Shown: positions 9,860 to 19,847 of the stretch, one piece after another | Layout of the letters: every line of letters starts with the position of its first letter | How positions within the stretch are numbered: the stretch's first letter is position 1 | Assembly: GCA_038503035.1 (NCBI GenBank) | Contig: JAVSML010024578.1 | Location: 1-64,000 of the forward strand | Reading direction: 5' to 3' | From: Crocodylus rhombifer | Taxonomy: Eukaryota; Chordata; Crocodylia; Crocodylidae | Length of the DNA stretch: 64,000 bases | The notes under the pieces: generated by a model | The model's input: the letters and a program-made list of their open reading frames with translations, nothing else | Told to the model about the DNA's origin: nothing | The model's database searches: none | Made by a program: the position numbers and the translations under genes

Positions 9860-10065
9860 GGGCACTAGGCTGGAACTCAGAAGATCAGGAGGTTAGCCCC
9901 AACTCTGCCACACACCCCTTGTGTAACCTCACGTTCCTGTGCCTGGAGTGCCCAGCTGCAGGCCCAGGAGAAGGACGAGTCCTTGGGCCACGGACTGTCT
10001 CACTCTATGTGTGCAGCACCTGGCATAACAGGGCCCTGATCTGATCTGGTACTGCCATAATACAA
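9860..10065 (+). repeat. Old tRNA-headed SINE-like sequence (low certainty)
   Basis: The text has the layout of an ancient SINE: a statement-like head (TTAGGGCACTAGGCTGG...AACTCAG), a middle with CTCTGCCACACA, and a tail ending near CATAATACAAAG. Similar wording recurs near 29360-29600 and 52390-52580. The family is not identified. Confidence 0.35.
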
Positions 10066-10940
10066 AGAATGAACAGCAGCAGGAACCACTGGAGTCCCAT
10101 AGTGGATATGACCCTGCCTGGAGGGTGTGAAGCATCCTAGTGAATTCCATAGGAGTAAGAACATTTACCATCAGCTGGATCCTGCACTTCCAGCCAGGAG
10201 AAACTTTCCCACTGAGTACAACAGGATTCTTCCCTAGGGATCCCCAATCATTCCCCCTGTCCAGGTACTGGAAAACTACTGGTATGCCCCATGCAAGGGT
10301 CCACAGACTGGACAAAACTGGCTGTTTGAGCAACATGCCTCAGGGATGCTGGAGGGGATGGGTGATACCTGACAAGCCTGCACAGACCTTCTGCACAGGA
10401 GCCTGACTCCCCCTGCTGGTGAGAAAAAGCACTGCAAGGATTCCAAGGGTTGGGTTTCCAGGCAAAAGATGCATGAAAAAGGTTGTTATGCCTGAAATTG
10501 TTCCTCTGTTCCCAGGACAAATTGCTGCTGCTCAAAGCACCACTCTGCAGTTTACTGAGACCTGGCACTTTTGTTGTTTTACTACTACCGTTACAACAGC
10601 ACACAGTGGCCCCAGCTGAGATCAGAGCCCTGCTATGTTGGATGGACTGTGGATATATTTAGATCCAAGTCCACTGTGCACAGAAATCAGGTTGGTTTAA
10701 CTACAAGGATAATGTGCACCAGCTGCATTAAATCAGGTGCAGTGCTGTACACAGAATGCAGGTGTGGACACATGACAGATTTACTCTGGAGTATTCTCAG
10801 TTTACCCTGGAGGAAAAGTAGAGTTGGTGTAAACTGCACAGTGTTTACTGCTGACACAATGCTGTTCTCCAGTGCAAAATTACTTCTGAGGAGATCAGAA
10901 GTATGTGTCCACTAGAGAAAACTACACTACATAGTGGGTG
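10066..10940. other. SGCA intron 6, middle part
   Basis: No exon and no clearly recognisable repeat. Several short ORFs are present on both strands but none has a protein-like composition. Confidence 0.4.
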
Positions 10941-11425
10941 GGCACATCTACATTATCTATAGCTATCTAATTAACTCTGCAGTAAACATTAGAGGTGTGT
11001 GAAATTTCGCCAAGTGTTTCATTTCAAAGCTGTTTTGATACACTTCAAGCTTGAAACAGCAAAATCAAAACAAAACAAAAAACTTTGAAACAGCTTTGAA
11101 ATGAAACGATGGCACTCAAAACGTTTTAAAAGTTTCAAAGCTGCCCGATGGCAGGAGGCAGGAGAGAGCCAGGGCTTCACTCCGAGCAGCCCCATGGAAC
11201 TCAGCCTGGCAGCGGGAGGTGGACAGCAGCTGCCTTAACTAAAGCTCATTCAGCTAAAACTCCTCTCAACCACCATTTTGAAATGCAGAGACATTGAATA
11301 CATGTGATGCGGAGGCTTCTGGAGCACACTAATTAACACACTCCAGCAGACTCACAGCAGACTTGATTAATCGCCTTCTCCATCACATGTACAGGTGCCC
11401 TCGGTGTCTACATGTGCAACCCTAT
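10941..11425. mobile_element. Decayed DNA-transposon-like element with an internal 20-bp hairpin
   Basis: The left edge GGGCACATCTACATTA and the right edge CTACATGTGCAACCC resemble the ends of the short element at 11999-12272 and of the MITE at 50048-50250. Inside, GTTTCATTTCAAAGCTGTTT at 11016-11035 is followed at 11088-11107 by its perfect reverse complement, separated by an A-rich loop. The boundaries are approximate, and it may be two nested elements. Confidence 0.45.
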
Positions 11426-11998
11426 TAGACCACAGGAAGCTAATAAACTCTACAGTAGGATGGCACTTGTAAATACAAGTACCACCCTGTTGTGGAGTTT
11501 TCTTGTGAGCAGCAACGTACGTGTAGATGCTGATGGGGCTGGCTGGGGCACAAGGGTAGTTCAGTAAGGGCTGCTTGCCAGCTAGGCCTGCACTGGAGCA
11601 TCCTTGTGCACCAGCCAGCCTCTCCACAGTACACTGGGCCAGGTTGGAGCAGCACAGGCCTGGCAGGCTTACCCCGTTGGCTCCCTGCCAGCCAGGGCTG
11701 CTCCAACCCAGCTCAGTGTGCTGTGGTCCTGGGCACATGTCCAAATGGCAAGCCCCAGAGCAATAAACTCTAGCGTGATATGCACCAGAGTTTATATCTT
11801 CATATTGATTGTATGTGTAAACCTGTCTGCTACTCTTGTCCCGCTTACTCAAGAGTAGCCCTCTACATATTGCAAACTAGTTCCCTCACCACCTATTGGG
11901 CTAGCCCAGTAATGGCACCTACTTCAGGCCACCTAGCTTAGAAAAGCTACCGACACACCTGCTGCTTGTCACAGAGTAAATTCACCACAGAGTAAAAC
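11426..11998. other. SGCA intron 6, repeat-like AATAAACTCTA sequence
   Basis: The string AATAAACTCTA occurs near 11440 and again near 11763, bounding about 0.33 kb of GC-richer sequence. It looks like debris of the same DNA-transposon cluster. No gene. Confidence 0.3.
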
Positions 11999-12272
11999 CC
12001 ATGGGGCGCATCTACACGAGACAATTTACTGCACTGCAAACTAAATTGCTATGCAGTAAAGCATCACCATCTACACATACGTGGCAATTAGGGTGCAGTA
12101 GACTAATTTACTGAGCTGCCAGATAGTCCCATCAGATATAAGTGGTATCCAGCAGTGTAGCAAATTACTGTGCTTAAATGCATGTGTAGACAGTAATGTT
12201 GGGATGTTTACTCTGGCTCAGATTGAACCGGAGTATATTCAGTCACATTAATTGCACATGTAGACATGCCTG
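11999..12272. mobile_element. MITE-like element, GCATCTACA-ended family
   Basis: Starts near CATGGGGCGCATCTACACGAG and ends near GCACATGTAGACATGCCTGC. The two ends are imperfect inverted repeats built on (G)CATCTACAC / GCATGTCTACATGTG. The inside repeats words such as GCAGTAA and AATTTACTG. Non-autonomous, no coding capacity. Confidence 0.45.
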
Positions 12273-12290
12273 CAGTATATTACTTTATGG

Positions 12291-12600
12291 CAGGGGTTTT
12301 CAACCTTTTTGAATCAGTGTACTTTCAGCGGCTGGATGCAGAGTGGGAAGAGGTGGCATGCAGCCAAACACGGAGTGGTGGTAGCCACTGGTTGTGAGCT
12401 TCCCCTGCCCTCTGTGTCCAGCCAGAAGGGCAGTGCCTAGTGCCTGCCTGGCAGCATCTAGTGCCTGCGTGGCAGCATGGGATGGTGCATGGCAGCGCTC
12501 CATCCCCACCTGCCTACACGTACACCCTAGGGCCTTCTCAAGTGCCCCCTGCTTTATAGCAACCCCTGCTTTATAGCAATCATGCTGTGTGTCTGCACTC
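12291..12600 (+). mobile_element. hAT-like non-autonomous element, one end recognisable
   Basis: CAGGGGTTTTCAACCTTTTTGAATCAG at 12291 has the typical terminal pattern of hAT elements (CAGGGGT...CAACC). The opposite end could not be placed, so the right boundary is a guess. Confidence 0.4.
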
Positions 12601-12981
12601 AGAGTCATGCTGGAAGTCAGCTTGTACCCCGAAGCCCTTGCAGTCTAAACAGACTGAGATGGAAGGGGAAAGAGATTTCTGGTTTACAAGTGGGACTTGC
12701 CTGAGGCTGAGATCACCCAATAGGTTGGTTTCAGAGCTAGGAAAAGACCCACCTCTCCTGTTCTCTATTAGCCATGCTACATGCTAAGGTTCCCTCCTCT
12801 GTGACACAGATACTGAATAGGTGGTATCTCCCTTGGTATGAGGGTGAGACCAAAGCTACAAGGAAGCATCTGGCTCTACAGGGCTCCAGCTGACTTCACA
12901 GAAGCCAGGTTTCCAGGCAGAGTACAGAGAGCTGCATGGGAGACTCCACAGCATAACCCAGACATGGCCCAAGCTACTCAC

Positions 12982-13144
12982 CAACGTGATATTGCACCAG
13001 TCGATTATGAATACAGGATAGAATCTGTCATGACATGCAAGAACTATCTGCTGCTCCATTTTGCACCGGGCCTCATTATCAAGAGACTTGGTGGCCATCA
13101 GGCAGTCAGAGAAAGGGTATATGGATCCTACCTTGATGTACACC
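12982..13144 (-). CDS. SGCA: SGCA exon 6 (cysteine-rich extracellular part)
   Basis: Acceptor TCTGTTTCCTAG, donor GTGAGT, 163 bases. The leading G completes a Gly codon with exon 5, and the exon ends in phase 0. It encodes VYIKVGS, then four cysteines spaced as in human alpha-sarcoglycan (FSDC, ARC, LAC, DWC), and ends at DWCNITL, whose N-I-T is a predicted N-glycosylation site. This is the conserved cysteine-containing extracellular region next to the membrane stalk. Confidence 0.95.
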
Positions 13145-13546
13145 CTAGGAAACAGAGCACAGGGGGAGAGGGGAGGTGGCATGAGTGAGAAGTAGGTGAT
13201 AACAGCTCAGGAAACTGGCAGTCCTAGCAGCCCTAGTCCTTCCAGTGAGGGAAGCTGAGGGAATGCCTAGGAACCCTCTGGTCATGAGAATGATCCAGGA
13301 TCCTTCTGGTCATGAAGAAAGAGAGTATCCAGGAGGTCCCTGGTCATGGTCTGGCAATGCACTGGCACTGGATATCCCTAGAATCTCTCTGAGTAGGGGA
13401 AACAGCTCAGGAATCCCCTGCCTATTGATGATGAGCCTCTGGATTAGGAGCACTCATGGGCACAGGGGACCTCTGAGGAGGAAAGCCATTTGGAAACTAA
13501 TGCCCTGTGGTGGCTGATATCCTAGGGCACAAGTCCCACTCCCTAC

Positions 13547-13745
13547 CCTTCCTTTCTGCCCTCGATAGGCAGGGGCACACGACCTCCCCGGTCCAAGGCT
13601 GACGTGATGTTGATGATGCGCAAGTCGTCCTGATCCCAGATGCTGTCCACACCCTGCTGGAACAGCTGCTGTGCCTCCCCCGGTAGCACTTCCTCCACAT
13701 CTCGGTTCCTCACAAAGAACTCTGCCTGGTATGGCAGCTGCTCGT
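13547..13745 (-). CDS. SGCA: SGCA exon 5 (cadherin-like extracellular region)
   Basis: Acceptor CCCCCACCGTAG, donor GTAGGG, 199 bases, starting in phase 1 (AC completes an Asp codon) and ending in phase 2. The encoded protein reads [12 protein letters not shown], then [21 protein letters not shown] and IEGRKEG. The last blocks are nearly identical to human SGCA. N-I-T gives a further potential glycosylation site. The middle portion ([12 protein letters not shown]) is less conserved. Confidence 0.95.
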
Positions 13746-14140
13746 CTACGGTGGGGGAAGAGAGAGATTCCACTGTGACGAGGTTTGGGACTGGGCTCAA
13801 AGACAGCAGCTTGGATCAGGGATCCAACAGACATCAGACATTTGGGACATTGTAGGGATGGGCTCAGAACTAACGTATAAAAGTCTAGGCACCCTATAGT
13901 CCACCAGCTTCAGAGCTGTGAGGATGACTGTGTGTCTGTGGGAAAGCTCAAACTCCAGGGGCCCCTGGACTCTCCAAATGGAAGGAGGAAGGTCTGTGTC
14001 ACCCTACTGGCATTTCGGTGCATGATGGGTAGGCTCCCTTAGGCCAGGGGAGCTGATAAGTTGGTCAGCCCTGGGAAAATGGCGGGCATTGCTAGGAAAA
14101 GTATTTGAGTGGTGAAACTAGGAGAGTTGGTAGGCTTTAC

Positions 14141-14213
14141 CTGGAGAGGAGCCAATGTTGAAGATGACCCTTTGCTTCACAGTCTCATATGTATGTCTGT
14201 TATATGCTTTCAC
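14141..14213 (-). CDS. SGCA: SGCA exon 4
   Basis: A 73-base exon with acceptor TGTGGCAG and donor GTAAAG. It encodes VKAYNRHTYETVKQRVIFNI, then GSSP, ending with one base that joins AC of exon 5 to make Asp. Human SGCA has [20 protein letters not shown] at this place. Entry in phase 0 and exit in phase 1 fit both neighbours. Confidence 0.93.
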
Positions 14214-14993
14214 CTGCCACAGAGAGAAAAAGAAAGCAAAGTTCCTCACTTGGAATAAAATAGCCACTTCCCAAACTAGGTCCTCCTCGGTCTTCTCTTT
14301 CTCCCTGTGCCAGGGGGTCTGCCGTAGATGGCAAAGACCAGAGCTGTAGGCCAGGAGGCAGAGGAATAAAAGCCTCTTCTTCTTGAGGAGGGAGATGGCC
14401 TTCTACCTCCTCAAATCCCCTGGCAGCAGCTCCAAAAGGTCTGCTTCAGGGGGATGCTCTTGGGCTAGAAGCAAAGGGAGTCTCCAGCTGAGGTCTGCTC
14501 AGGTCTGCATAGAAATCAGGTTTACTGTTCTGAATTCAGTCAAGATTACCAAGCGTTTATAACTCCCTCTGGCTATGCTGACACAAGCAGGCACATTTCT
14601 ACCTCCCCATCTGCACCCTTCATGAACCACACAATCCCACCAAAACACCTGTATGGACACTCCCACAAAGCAACACAATTGCATGAAGACACCTATAAAC
14701 ACCTCCTTCAAACACCACACCCACATAAAGCAGCGCAAAAGCAGACATGGACACTTCCTCAAAGTAAAATACAGTAACACACAGAAACATGATAACCAAG
14801 CACTCCTTCAAAACAACACACAATCACAGAAATATATTTATATACACCTCCTATAAACAACAGACATTCTGAAAAAAACTCCCACAGTTATTCAAAGGCA
14901 CATAGAGCCACCTATAAACACACATACACATATACCTGCCCCCAGCAGCACACAAGAGCTCCCTGACTGTAGGGAACAGCATCCACTCAGTAC

Positions 14994-15154
14994 CTCAATG
15001 GTCTGCCTGCCAGCTTTCTTTTCCTTTGCTGTGGGTGACCCATAGAGGAAGGCGGTTTCATATGGCCCACGCTGGATGTAACGCAGCCACCTGGGCAGGT
15101 CCGGGTATCCCAACAGATGGGCATGGAAGGTGATGGGGACATCAGATGGGATTT
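14994..15154 (-). CDS. SGCA: SGCA exon 3
   Basis: Acceptor GTATTTTTTCAG, donor GTACTG, 161 bases, starting in phase 1 (AA completes Glu with the last G of exon 2) and ending in phase 0. The protein includes [19 protein letters not shown] and FLYGSP, ending QTIE. The Arg of WLR aligns with human Arg77, the residue most often substituted in limb-girdle muscular dystrophy, and is conserved here at about residue 83. Confidence 0.95.
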
Positions 15155-15185
15155 CTGAAAAAATACATATACACGTGTCACATGT

Positions 15186-15187
<2 letters not shown>

Positions 15188-15216
<29 letters not shown>
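15188..15216. repeat. (AC)n microsatellite
   Basis: About 14 uninterrupted AC units in SGCA intron 2, only 33 bases upstream of the exon 3 acceptor on the minus strand, where they read as a GT run. Confidence 0.95.
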
Positions 15217-15218
<2 letters not shown>

Positions 15219-15690
15219 TTTAGGGTTTTCAGAACTCTTCCCCTGCAGAATCCCATATAATTTACCTAATTTAGGATTTTACCTTTCTGCCCATCCCCAC
15301 AGTATCAGGACATCTTCCAAGCAAATCAGTCCCAATAGCAAAGACCTTATCAGTTTTTGCAGAAAGAGAGTAGCAGGGCATTTGGCAAAGTTCAAAACAA
15401 ATTTTTAAATCATTTCAGTTTGGACAAAATGCTATTTCTTCAGGGTTGTTTTAATAAAATTCAGGGACAAGATTGACAAGAGTACTTTACCATCATTCAC
15501 AGACCAGCAGAGGGGAGAAAGAGGTGAGGGTACATGGTGTGAATGGACCCAAAATAGCATTCGGGGAAAGTAAGCCAGAACCACAGGCAGCAGAAGGAAG
15601 CGGGGAGACTAACAGGCCTTAGCCCCACAAAACATGGGGCAGCAGTAGGGCTGCAAGGCAGCCTAGCCAAGGGCTTCCAGCAGTTGCAAC
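15217..15690. other. SGCA intron 2, right of exon 3
   Basis: No gene. Ordinary intronic sequence leading into a GC-rich repeat block. Confidence 0.4.
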
Positions 15691-16460
15691 AGGGGTGGGG
15701 AGGGAGTGGGGCTGGGGCTGGGGCTAGGGGACGGGTGGGCACTGCACAGCCAGAGAGGTGTGGGACTGAGCCATGAGCGGCACATCCAGGGGGTGTGGCT
15801 CCTGCTGCTATGCACACCCCGGATCTGCGGGGGGCAGGGCAGGCTGCCACTGCTGCCTAGGGTGCATGGTGGTGGCGCTGGGAGGGGGCTATAAGAGGGG
15901 GCTTCAGCCACCCAAAAATTCACCGTAGCCTGCCCGACCCCCCTCCCAGTGCCGCCACCACCCACCCGGAGCACAGCCTAGCCCCCTCCACCTGGAACAG
16001 CCCGGCACCAGCTCCAGCCCACAGCAGCAGCCTGCCCTGCCCCATTTAGATCTGGGGGTACACCCCCCCCATGCACTCCCAGAATGTGTACAGCAGCAGG
16101 AGCTGGGCATGGAGGTCCCAGGGGCATGGGACCTCCAGTACCTGGCGCCCCAGATGGTATGGGGCTGAGGCCATTGCAAGAAAGCAGACAGGGCCGGTGT
16201 GGGACTCGGGGCTGGTGGAGTAGTTGGTGTGGGGGGCGTCAACGCCAGCCAATGACCCTGGGTGCAGGGGAAGGGGCAGCCGCCCAAGCACAGCAGGCCC
16301 TGGCCCTGGCCCCAATCCTGGGTCTGACTCGGCTCCCTCCCAGTCCCTGCCTGCTCCCAGCCCCACTTCCTCCCCACATGGCCCTTTTCCCTCCCCCGCC
16401 CCTTTTTCCGCAGACTTTCCCGCCCGCGGGGGGCACATGTGCTTGTGCACTCAGCTTCCA
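15691..16460. repeat. GC-rich dispersed repeat, head-to-head inverted pair
   Basis: Two copies of one GC-rich sequence face each other. The left arm (about 15700-15893) and the right arm (from about 15934) are reverse complements: GGTGGTGGCGCTGGGAGGGGG near 15870 answers CCCCCTCCCAGTGCCGCC near 15940, and GGGGCAGGGCAGGCTG near 15834 answers CAGCCTGCCCTGCCCC near 16028. The centre (CAGCCACCCAAAAATTCACC) and the CCAGCCCCACTTCCTCCCC block near 16355 recur in the same order at 63059-63340. No coding capacity is credible. Confidence 0.7.
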
Positions 16461-17662
16461 CAAAACAAATTTTCTGCCTCTGCTGAACCATATCCAATGT
16501 GTTTTCCCTCATTTTGTATTTGGCTAAAACTCATCTGCAGAATTGACCGTTTTGAGGTCAAGTCAGTCAGTGCTTTCCAGTTAAGCAACTGCTCACTATG
16601 GAGAGAGGAGGCTGCCTGAGCAGGTGCAATCTCAACACCCCCGTTCTGTGCCAGTCCAACAGCAGCAGCACTTTTTCTCATAAAGCACTGGTGTCAGAGA
16701 CTAGGGGTAGGTCCTTACATGGAGCTGGTATGATAGAGCTCCCACAGGGATCTGATCCTTCTTTCCCTTTGCTAGTCCTGTGAGCTCTTCAGGGCAGAGA
16801 TTGTCCATTTGTGAATGCCTGGATATGGCCTCATACACAGCAAAAGCAACCATCAATTTACTGTCATTATTTTTTATATAATATCATGACATATGATAAA
16901 TTACTACAGATTATAGTAGGGGGCTGGATAAGTGGTACTAGGTTGGCATGCAGGGTTGGCCCAGTTGGGGCCTGATACAGCCACATGTGAATGACCTGGC
17001 CAGAGCCCAGTCCAGCTAAGCATAGTGGATACAGCTAAGGCTTGATTCCTCTGTGTGCTGCTGGACCAGCCAGGACTCAGTCCAGGCACATAGGGAAGGT
17101 TTGACAGGGGCTCAATCCCTCTGCATGGGGCTAGCACAGACAAGGCCCAGTCCTTCTGTGTGGGGCTTAGAAATTTTGGCAGGATGGGAGAGGTGGCATC
17201 TTTCATTGCCAACACTCCCCCATCAGCAAGTTTCCAGACCTGTGGGGAACCTCATAGGCCAAAAAACGCAACTATGTGGGATGGATCTGGCCCACGGCTG
17301 GGGGTTGAGCACCATGAATTATATAATAAAAAATATTGAGCACCCTGAATTATATAATATAAGGCAAGCAGACCAACAGATAGATAACAGAGACGGTGTA
17401 TGGGGATAGACAGACAGGCAGTATATGGGGATTGATAGATTAATATACAGATACACTGTAAATAGGGATGGATGGGTGGATGGTAATTAGCATGTTGGCC
17501 AGTGGGCCAAGAGTAGGGGCTGACGCACTGTAGACAACATTTCTGGTGGAGGCTCCTACTCTTGAACCAGTTATTGGTCTGGCCTCCAAGCAGCATTCAC
17601 CCTGCCATCTGCATGGGGCTGAACTGGGCTCTGTGGCATGACCCTCCTTTGTCATCACTCAC
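16461..17662. other. SGCA intron 2, remainder
   Basis: No gene. Around 17310-17360 the phrase ATTATATAATA occurs twice 29 bases apart within a small tandem duplication (GAGCACC..TGAATTATATAATA). TAGATAGA-like words lie at 17375-17460. Confidence 0.4.
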
Positions 17663-17797
17663 CCTCGACGTTATTGTGGATAGAGGGAAACGCGTCCTGG
17701 AAGTGCTCCCGCTCCAGCTCGTGCACAAAGATCTCTCCAGTCACCGGATAGACACTGAGATCAGGGAGAGCAGCCAGGAGCCCACCAAGGAAAACCG
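17663..17797 (-). CDS. SGCA: SGCA exon 2 (end of signal peptide, start of ectodomain)
   Basis: Acceptor CCCTCTCCACAG, donor GTGAGT, 135 bases, phase 1 in and phase 1 out. It encodes VFLGGLLAALPDLSV, the hydrophobic second half of the signal peptide, then YPVTGEIFVHELEREHFQ. Human has VGRVFVHTLDHETF at this place. The last G joins AA of exon 3 to make Glu. The signal peptide probably ends near residue 23-25. Confidence 0.92.
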
Positions 17798-18708
17798 CTG
17801 TGGAGAGGGATTGGGGTTAGAGCCACAGGCCTGGGGAGGGGGAGCAAAAGTACCCTGAGTCGAACAGTCAGGTCCAGGAAGAGAAGGGGTGGAAAACAGG
17901 AAAAACCAGGAAAGTTTGTGAAGAGGCAATATAGGGGGATGGGACTGGGGATGGGGGCTCTTGCTCCTGCCTCCAGTATGGGGGCAGGGCATCTGTCTAG
18001 GCCTCCATTTCCCCACATTCTTTGCTTTTCTCTTATAAGCACTAAGAAACATAGGGGTGAAAAGCCCACTCCTGGGGCTAAGCCAGAGGACATGCTCTTC
18101 CTCTGGCACCAAGCTAATTATTGCATCCAGAATGGGCTCGTGCGCAGCACACATCCTCTGCGTGTGCTGTGGGCCCTTGGCCAGAGTCCTGCCAGCTCAA
18201 GAAGGGATGCCTGCCAGCTCGTCCTGAATTCTACTGGCCAGGGCCCTCCTTGTATAGGGCCCCCTCCCACCACCTCCCAACCCCAGAGCTTGGGTCCCAG
18301 AAGAGAGTCCCTAGCTCTGCTCCAGGACGCCTGGTTTGTGGAAGCCAGGGGGTTCCACTCGGTCTGTAAGGAAAAGGCGCCGGTTATATTTAGAAGGTGT
18401 CTGGAATTGTCTGACCATGGGGGTTGCTCCCTGCTTTGGTCCCTGGCAGGAGAGCAGGGGACAAGGCTGGAAAGAGTGTCTGTTCTCAGGCCTCTCGCCT
18501 GGGGCGTGGTCACTGCATTTAGTACACTGGACTGTTCTCTGTGCAGAGGCTCTGTTCTGCCTGCTCTATCCCCTGCCTTGCACCCTGGGTATTAAATTCC
18601 CGCATATCTTGCCCCCTCCCCAGACACTGCCCCTGCCTTGCATCTGGGCTGCCCCCACCTTGCCTGACTTGTACAGAAACCCCTGGGAGGAGGCGGGATG
18701 GAACTTGC
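17798..18708. other. SGCA intron 1
   Basis: About 0.9 kb with no repeat or extra exon seen. On the minus strand its donor is GC (18708-18707) and its acceptor is the CAG before 17797. Confidence 0.6.
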
Positions 18709-18748
18709 CTGCTAAGGAGACAATCCAGACGAGCCGTGGTGCTGCCAT
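18709..18748 (-). CDS. SGCA: SGCA exon 1, coding part (start codon, signal peptide)
   Basis: ATG at 18748-18746 opens MAAPRLVWIVSLA and one extra G, followed by GCAAGT. CAG|GCAAGT is the consensus of the minor GC-AG intron class. The G joins CG of exon 2 to make Ala, giving MAAPRLVWIVSLAAVFLGGL, a good signal peptide that aligns with the human start and its exon 1 (12 codons and one base in human, 13 and one here). A CATTCCT (M-CAT/TEAD type) lies 17 bases before the ATG (18765-18771, reverse strand), a motif common near muscle promoters; its use is inferred. The transcription start is not defined. Confidence 0.85.
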
Positions 18749-19251
18749 CTTCCCCCTACTTGCCAGGAATGTGTCCAGTGTGATTGACAGGGACAGGCAG
18801 CCAGGGCAGAGCCAGCAAGGTCATAAGGCGGCTGGGACCAAGATCCTGAGCCTGCTGTGCTGCTAACTGCCTCAAAGGGGCGCCAAAGCCATGGGGTGTG
18901 TGTCCAGGGTGTGTAACCTGGGACAATTAACTCATGCTTATGGCACCTGGTTCTCCAAGGGCTCCTATGACCTGAACGGCCACTACATGAAGGCCTTGCT
19001 GCTCCCATGAGGCAGGCCCTAGCACAGGGTTAGTCTAGGGTTGCCTAGGTATTTCCTTGCCCAGAGATGCTGTCTGCATCTGGGGTGGGAGAGAGCAGGC
19101 AGCAGAATGGAGCAGTGACACGAGACAATGGTTTAGAGCTGGAAGTGGAGGGGTGTGCTCCTCCCAGCCGGCACTGGGATTTGCCTGGGATACCCATGTG
19201 AACATCCTTACTGCAGGAGCCTCCTGCAACAGAGATATGTAAGTATATATA
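18749..19251. promoter_or_regulatory. SGCA 5' leader and promoter region
   Basis: Sequence upstream of the SGCA start on the minus strand. No clear TATA box at a sensible distance and no strong CpG island. The only motif I would note is the M-CAT-like CATTCCT within the leader. Assignment as promoter is by position only. Confidence 0.35.
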
Positions 19252-19591
19252 TAACCCCAAGTCTGCCCTTTCTTTTCTACCATCAAGGTTTCCTGCCATA
19301 GCACTTTGCTCCACTCTCTTCTGCTGCCTTCAGCCCTGTCTGCTCCAGCAAGGCTCTGCATTTCACCCTCCTCCAAACCCCTTCCCAGCACTAGAGATGG
19401 GCTCAGGCTGGAGTCACTCCAGATGCTGTCTGCTGTTCATATTCAGCTGGGCTCCTTCAGTACCTGCAAGAAGCTCTGATGCCTCCAAGCCACTCGTGTG
19501 TTGGACTAAGACTTGGGACACCTGGGTTCTTTTCTCAGCTCTGCTACGAGCCTTTTGGGTGACCTTCAACTTCCCCTGCCTCAGTTTCCCC
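19252..19591 (-). repeat. Inverted duplication, arm 2 (partner 9537-9859)
   Basis: Reverse complement of the block in SGCA intron 6, as described there. It lies about 0.5 kb upstream of the SGCA start, so the two arms flank most of the gene (exons 1-6) in opposite orientation. Confidence 0.85.
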
Positions 19592-19615
19592 TATATATAT
19601 ATTTTTTTCTGGTAG

Positions 19616-19847
19616 CCAATTGAATTCCAAATCCAATTAAGCAAAACTCAATAACTGTGTCTGCAAAAATCCATGGGTCACATAGCTTCAAACAGGCCAG
19701 CATCTTATGTCCCAGGCCTGAGGGTCTGGGCATTCAGACGCTTCCCCTATCCAGGCTGGAATCCTATGTACAAGTCCCAGGCTCAGAGGCCTGGGAGTCT
19801 GACTGCTCCCTGTCATGCTTGATCTTAGCCAAAAGACTAAGAACCGG
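19616..19847 (-). mobile_element. SINE-like repeat with a U2 snRNA-derived head
   Basis: On the minus strand, 19845-19818 matches the 5' end of U2 snRNA (region around CTTTTGGCTAAGATCAAG) at 24 of 28 bases, the last 17 perfectly. The following sequence is not U2. SINEs with snRNA heads (SINEU) have been reported from crocodilians. The body and tail end (set near 19616) are guesses. A chimeric U2 pseudogene is the alternative. Confidence 0.5.

Noticed and set aside
15904..16512. 202-codon minus-strand ORF
   Set aside because: Low-complexity Gly/Pro/Arg translation of a GC-rich repeat pair; no splice or start support.
18336..18866. 176-codon plus-strand ORF overlapping SGCA exon 1
   Set aside because: No family features; it is antisense to a supported exon.
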